Positions 28,791 through 33,287 of a stretch of DNA of 33,287 nucleotides are shown here, piece by piece. The stretch lies in the NCBI GenBank assembly GCA_013205535.1, contig JABMMN010000043.1, positions 1 to 33,287 on the forward strand, given 5' to 3'. The translations under genes were made by a program, and so were the position numbers. This DNA is from Candidatus Planktophila sp. GTDB taxonomy: Bacteria > Actinomycetota > Actinomycetes > Nanopelagicales > Nanopelagicaceae. How positions within the stretch are numbered: the stretch's first letter is position 1; each line of letters opens with the position of its first letter. The notes beneath the pieces are model-generated. The model was not told the origin of the DNA and made no database searches. It saw only the letters and a program-made list of their open reading frames with translations.

Positions 28791-29294
28791 ATGACAACTC
28801 ATGATGGTGTTTGTGCACGAATCCGTTCGATCCGTATCTCTCAAGGCCTCTCACTCACAGATGTTGAATCGGCCAGTAATCACACAATCCGTGCAGTCGT
28901 TCTCGGCTCGTACGAGCGCGGAGATAGGGCCCTATCTGTCAAAAAGGCGATCACTATCGCCGCGTTTTACGGCGTTCCACTCTCTTACCTATTGGAGGCG
29001 CCACTACCTGCCTCGGGAGCACCTGCGCAACTTGTCATGGATCTTCGAGCAGTCAAAGGCCTTATCGCCGATGATGCGCAGGTCGCGCAAGGGTTGCCAG
29101 CCTTAAAAAGTATCATCAGATTTATCAGTGCTCTCATCGCACTTCGCAATGATTGGAATGGTGAGATTCTCTCCATGCGCGCTAGTGACTTGAGTCATTT
29201 GGCGATGACTCTGGGACGAAGCAATGAAGAGATCACCCAGGTTTTGCGTGAGAATCGATTGTTGGTAGAGGCTAAATCGACAGGCTCTCTTTAA
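28791..29294 (+). CDS. bldD: BldD-like transcriptional regulator (HTH plus c-di-GMP-binding-type C-terminal domain)
   Basis: RIRSIRISQGLSLTDVE...AVVLGSYERGDRALSVKKAITIAAFYGVPLSYLL, and C-terminal RNDWNGEILSMRASDLSHLA. Start MTTHDG chosen over GTG 28743. Confidence 0.92.
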   Translation: MTTHDGVCARIRSIRISQGLSLTDVESASNHTIRAVVLGSYERGDRALSVKKAITIAAFYGVPLSYLLEAPLPASGAPAQLVMDLRAVKGLIADDAQVAQGLPALKSIIRFISALIALRNDWNGEILSMRASDLSHLAMTLGRSNEEITQVLRENRLLVEAKSTGSL

Positions 29295-29688
29295 TCGAGC
29301 TAATGCGCCCTAAGACTCCATGAATAAAGTTAGAGGATTCATCCGAGGATAGCTCCTTGGCTAGGAGAAGAGCCTCATCGATAGCAACTGCATCAGGTAC
29401 TGATTCAACCCAAAGGATTTCATAGATTCCGAGGCGAAGAATATTTCTATCGACTGCGGGAAGTCGATCCATATCCCAACCCTGCGCATACGTTGTAATT
29501 AGCTCATCGATTTTTCGAGAGTGAGTGTCGATACCAATAATGAGCTCGCGTGTGTACTCACGGATGGGACGCAGCTCATCAACGGCTACTTCACGAAGAG
29601 TAAGAGTTTCTAAGGCGTTCTTTGAGCGGATATCGGCCTCATACAAGAGATCCAGGGCGGCTTTTCGCGCCTTACTGCGAGCCGACAC
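29272..29688 (-). CDS. nusB: transcription antitermination factor NusB
   Basis: RSKARKAALDLLYEADIR, DRNILRLGIYEILW, AIDEALLLAKELSSDESSNFIHGVLGRI. Confidence 0.96.
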   Translation of the reverse strand: MSARSKARKAALDLLYEADIRSKNALETLTLREVAVDELRPIREYTRELIIGIDTHSRKIDELITTYAQGWDMDRLPAVDRNILRLGIYEILWVESVPDAVAIDEALLLAKELSSDESSNFIHGVLGRISSIKESLSI

Positions 29689-30248
29689 TAGTTAGCGCGG
29701 CCTTGATATGACCCATCACGAGTATCAACCATGACTATCTCATCGGCTTTGATGAATAAGGGAACCTGAATCTCGATTCCAGTCTCAACGGTTGCAGGTT
29801 TGGTTCCACCGGATGAGCGATCACCTTGGATGCCAGGCTCTGTATAGGTAATCCTCAAAGGTACCGAGGCCGCTAGCTCTATATAGAGCGGATTGCCCTC
29901 ATGAACAGCCACTACTGCATCGGTATTTTCTAACATGTAGTTGGCCATCTCACCCACAGTTGCCATAGAGATAGTCATCTGGTCAAAAGTCTTTGAATCC
30001 ATGAAGACGAAATCTTCACCTTCTTTGTAGAGAAATTGCATATCTCTTTTCTCTAATATCTCGATATCAATCTTCACACCAGAATTGAAGGTTCGATCGA
30101 TTACCTTTCCTGTAAGCACCGACTTCAATTTTGTGCGCACAAAGGCTGGACCCTTGCCCGGCTTGACGTGCTGAAACTCGACTACGTTCCATAGTTGACC
30201 CTCGATATCTAGGGTGATTCCATTTTTTAGATCCGCTGTTGTTGCCAC
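29688..30248 (-). CDS. efp: elongation factor P
   Basis: [58 protein letters not shown] start 30248 preferred over the N-terminally extended ORF. Confidence 0.96.
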   Translation of the reverse strand: MATTADLKNGITLDIEGQLWNVVEFQHVKPGKGPAFVRTKLKSVLTGKVIDRTFNSGVKIDIEILEKRDMQFLYKEGEDFVFMDSKTFDQMTISMATVGEMANYMLENTDAVVAVHEGNPLYIELAASVPLRITYTEPGIQGDRSSGGTKPATVETGIEIQVPLFIKADEIVMVDTRDGSYQGRAN

Positions 30249-30338
30249 AGTCGCACTCCACTCAATAAAGGAAAATCGGCCATCGGTCGTGATAGCAAGG
30301 TCGTAAGGATACCCGCTTATCTCGGGTGCACAGTTCAC

Positions 30339-30770
30339 CTAAGCGATGAGGCTTTTCAGCGCGATTATCGCCAACACATATGATTGTGGACCAAAGCCTG
30401 CGATCGTGCCCTTTGCAACTCCGGAGATGACCGATGTATGGCGAAACTCTTCGCGTGACATCGGATTTGAAAGATGAACTTCGATCAATGGTGTGCTCAG
30501 AAGCGCGGCAGCATCCCTGATCGCATAGGAGTAATGCGTAAAGGCCGCTGGATTGAAAATAACTGCAAGTTTCTTATCGGCCGCTTCATGGAGCCAGGCG
30601 ATTATGGTCGCCTCATCGTCACTTTGACGAATATCGGCATCAAAGCCATGGTTTTTAGAGGTGGTCTCGATGAGCTCACTTAATTCGCTGTAGTTGAGAT
30701 CTCCATAGATAGAGGAGTCGCGCAGATCCAATCGAGCTAAGTTTGGTCCATTGAGAACTAAAATCTTCAT
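30339..30770 (-). CDS. aroQ: 3-dehydroquinate dehydratase type II
   Basis: KILVLNGPNLARLDLRDSSIYG, IFNPAAFTHYSYAIRDA, IEVHLSNPMSREEFRHTSVIS. Confidence 0.94.
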   Translation of the reverse strand: MKILVLNGPNLARLDLRDSSIYGDLNYSELSELIETTSKNHGFDADIRQSDDEATIIAWLHEAADKKLAVIFNPAAFTHYSYAIRDAAALLSTPLIEVHLSNPMSREEFRHTSVISGVAKGTIAGFGPQSYVLAIIALKSLIA

Positions 30771-31822
30771 GAGCATATTCTCTCATAAGCCGCCATGAGC
30801 TCACTCTCCATTGCATCCTCTATCCGCAATGTTACGCCAATTTGCGAGAGAGCAACGAAGCGTAAGGATCTTCCCCGGGATTTTTTGTCGAGGTAGAGCA
30901 AAGGCAATAACTCAGACCAAGCTGTACGCGGGTATGTGATCGGTAGTTGCAGTGATAAAAGTAGTTTTCGATGCAGCTCCACGATCTGCGCCGACAAATG
31001 GCCCTTTATTTGGGCTAACTCAGCTGCAAAGACTAAACCGATTGAGATCGCTTCTCCATGGCGAAGGGAGTATCGACTATGAATCTCTATTGCATGGCCC
31101 AAAGTATGTCCGTAATTCAAAACCTCACGCGCAAAACTCTCTTTGAAATCCTCACTCACAACATCTGCTTTTATTGCAACAGCGGCATCTATTAGTGCAG
31201 CCGTTGTCGCGCGATCTTCGCGTAGTTGAACTAGTGACTTGCCATCTAATAACGTGATGATTGGACCGTGCACAATAAATCCACATTTGATAACTTCGGC
31301 CATTCCCGCAGAAAAATCTCGATCAGAAAGTGTTGAAAGCCAGCCAAAGTCGATCAAAACTGCGCTCGGAGAGTAAAATGCGCCGATGAGATTCTTTCCA
31401 TACTCACTATTTATCCCAGTTTTGCCCCCGATGGATGCATCTACCATTCCCGCAAGCGTTGTTGGCACGGCAATCCAATCGATTCCTCTAAGCCATGATG
31501 CGGCGGCAAAGCCCGAAACATCGGTTATTGCGCCTCCCCCAACTCCCACTATGAGATCTGAGCGGGTGAAACCAGCTGCCCCTAACCAGTTCCACAACTT
31601 TGAGATCGATTCAAGGCTCTTCGCCGCTTCGCCATCTGGCAGTTTGAAATAGAAGATTTGCGCATCAATCGCGCTCTCAATGCGGACTACATCCGACATG
31701 CTCTCGTTGTGAATCACAGCAATTCGTGTTCGGCCAACTGCTAGATTAATTAGCTGAGTTCGCCAATCACAATCTATGAGCACGTCATATGCGCGCTCAG
31801 CCCGCACGCTAATGCTTCTCAT
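30767..31822 (-). CDS. aroB: 3-dehydroquinate synthase
   Basis: LPDGEAAKSLESISKLW, VGVGGGAITDVSGFAAASWLRGIDWIAVPTTLAGMVDASIGGKTGIN, LNYGHTLGHAIE, RHGEAISIGL. Confidence 0.97.
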   Translation of the reverse strand: MRSISVRAERAYDVLIDCDWRTQLINLAVGRTRIAVIHNESMSDVVRIESAIDAQIFYFKLPDGEAAKSLESISKLWNWLGAAGFTRSDLIVGVGGGAITDVSGFAAASWLRGIDWIAVPTTLAGMVDASIGGKTGINSEYGKNLIGAFYSPSAVLIDFGWLSTLSDRDFSAGMAEVIKCGFIVHGPIITLLDGKSLVQLREDRATTAALIDAAVAIKADVVSEDFKESFAREVLNYGHTLGHAIEIHSRYSLRHGEAISIGLVFAAELAQIKGHLSAQIVELHRKLLLSLQLPITYPRTAWSELLPLLYLDKKSRGRSLRFVALSQIGVTLRIEDAMESELMAAYERICS

Positions 31823-32324
31823 GAATCACACTCTTTCGAATCACTGTGACAACCTCATCAACTTTCATACCATCAACTTTAATCGTCATAGTCGCTAGCT
31901 CTTCGTAAATCGGACGACGCACGTCATAGAGAGCTTGCCACTGCGCCCGTGGATTACCTAACAGAAGTGGTCTATCACGATTGAAACCTACCCGTGGAGC
32001 CGCTGTGGCAAGTGATACGTCCAGGAAGACTATTGCCGAACCCGAACTTTTAAGAAGATCCTGTGCCCTCGTTGCTATCGGTGCACCACCGCCAAGGGAG
32101 AGAATCGCTACCGGATCGAGAAGAGCTGATTGCAGGACCACGAACTCTAGCTCTCGAAAGTTTTCTTCACCCTCATCGATGAAGATCTCAGATATTTTCT
32201 TTCCACGCTTCTTCTCTACCAGATTATCTGAATCCAAGAACCCGACACCCAGTGATTTTGCAAGTGCCTTACCGATAGTTGACTTACCGCTACCGGGAGG
32301 ACCAATGATGACCGCCTGTGGCAT
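31809..32324 (-). CDS. aroK: shikimate kinase
   Basis: VIIGPPGSGKSTIGKALAKSLGVGFLDSD, ILSLGGGAPI, RPLLLG. Confidence 0.96.
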   Translation of the reverse strand: MPQAVIIGPPGSGKSTIGKALAKSLGVGFLDSDNLVEKKRGKKISEIFIDEGEENFRELEFVVLQSALLDPVAILSLGGGAPIATRAQDLLKSSGSAIVFLDVSLATAAPRVGFNRDRPLLLGNPRAQWQALYDVRRPIYEELATMTIKVDGMKVDEVVTVIRKSVIHEKH

Positions 32325-32333
32325 ATCAATCCT

Positions 32334-33287
32334 CTACTTGAAGTTGAGATTCTGCATATAACTTTGAAAATTTCTTCGCGTCTCAGTCACGCTATCGCCA
32401 CCAAATTTCTCAAGAACTGCCTCTGCCAGCACTAGCGCGACCATAGCCTCTGCTACTACCCCCGCCGCAGGCACTGCGCATACATCGGAGCGTTGGTTAA
32501 TTGCCTTGGCCGCAAGGCCTGTAGCAACATCGATGGTATCTAAAGCCTTTGGAACTGTAGAGATAGGTTTCATCGCAGCCCGTACACGCAGAATCTCTCC
32601 ATTGGACATACCGCCCTCGGTACCTCCGGCCCTATCACTGCGACGCACGATCCTTCCATCACTTGATTTTTCAATCTCATCATGAGCAATGGAGCCACGG
32701 CGAGTGGCCGTTTCGAAACCATCACCTAACTCCACACCCTTGATCGCTTGAATGCCCATTACAGCTGCGGCTAACTTTGAATCTAAACGTCTATCCCAAT
32801 GTGCATGGGAGCCAAGACCAGGTGGCATGTTGAATGCAAGCACCTCGACAACCCCACCCAAGGTATCGCCCTGCGAGTGTGCACTTTCAATCTCAGCAAT
32901 CATTAATGCACTTGTCGATGCATCTGCGCAGCGAACAGGATCTTCATCGATAGCCGACATATCCCCAGCTTGGGGTAGGTCGGTACCTGATGGAACTCTC
33001 ACAGCACCGATTGATAGGACATGACTTAAGATGGTAATTCCAACGCTTTGTTCTAGAAAAGTTCGGGCAACTGCTCCTAAGGCAACGCGCGAGGCCGTCT
33101 CTCGGGCACTGGCACGTTCTAATATCGGCCTGGCATCGTCAAAATTATATTTTTGCATTCCAACTAAATCGGCATGTCCTGGTCGTGGACGGGTGAGTGC
33201 GGCGTTGCGAGCCAAGCTCTCAATCTCCTCACTTGCAACGGGATCTGCAGACATGACCTTCTCCCATTTGGGCCACTCAGAGTTTGC
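32334..33287 (-). CDS. aroC: chorismate synthase (5' end beyond the window)
   Basis: Frame stays open upstream of the listed Met as [59 protein letters not shown]. Confidence 0.97.
   Translation of the reverse strand, partial: ANSEWPKWEKVMSADPVASEEIESLARNAALTRPRPGHADLVGMQKYNFDDARPILERASARETASRVALGAVARTFLEQSVGITILSHVLSIGAVRVPSGTDLPQAGDMSAIDEDPVRCADASTSALMIAEIESAHSQGDTLGGVVEVLAFNMPPGLGSHAHWDRRLDSKLAAAVMGIQAIKGVELGDGFETATRRGSIAHDEIEKSSDGRIVRRSDRAGGTEGGMSNGEILRVRAAMKPISTVPKALDTIDVATGLAAKAINQRSDVCAVPAAGVVAEAMVALVLAEAVLEKFGGDSVTETRRNFQSYMQNLNFK

Noticed and set aside
30249-30338. N-terminal extension of EF-P ([14 protein letters not shown]...)
   Set aside because: EF-P family proteins begin near TADLKNG; a GTG at 30248 gives the expected length.
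1-33287. CRISPR arrays, transposons, prophage or toxin-antitoxin modules
   Set aside because: No regularly spaced repeats, transposase/integrase motifs or small paired TA ORFs were found by reading either strand.

Overview
The window looks like a streamlined, moderate-GC actinobacterial chromosome segment, probably of the freshwater acI/Nanopelagicales type (an inference from gene order and composition). It starts inside a tRNA-Leu(GAG) gene. A salvage and membrane block follows: apt, an OafA-SGNH acyltransferase, tdk, a DUF554 protein, a YczE-like protein and an AzgA-type purine permease. After a strong bidirectional terminator come ung, an ABC ATPase and serB. The rest is a long minus-strand housekeeping supercluster: aroC-aroK-aroB-aroQ-efp-nusB, (bldD on plus), pyrR-pyrB-pyrC-carA-carB-pyrK-pyrD-pyrF, an mIHF-Gmk fusion, rpoZ-coaBC-metK-priA-def-fmt-rsmB-rpe and hisE-hisG. 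Most coding content is conserved and ordinary. The most interesting signals are: (1) the apt start codon lies 1 nt after the tRNA-Leu discriminator base, so tRNA 3' processing could create a near-leaderless mRNA; (2) an in-frame mIHF-guanylate kinase fusion with a possible internal start; (3) a hairpin with a CUGAGA loop matching the PyrR-binding-loop core immediately upstream of the pyrR Shine-Dalgarno; (4) an unassigned structured leader with mutually exclusive hairpins before the purine permease; (5) a recurrent TANNNT-N6/7-ATG arrangement implying several leaderless promoters inside the supercluster; (6) a BldD with an almost intact c-di-GMP-binding signature. No mobile element, CRISPR array or phage feature was seen.
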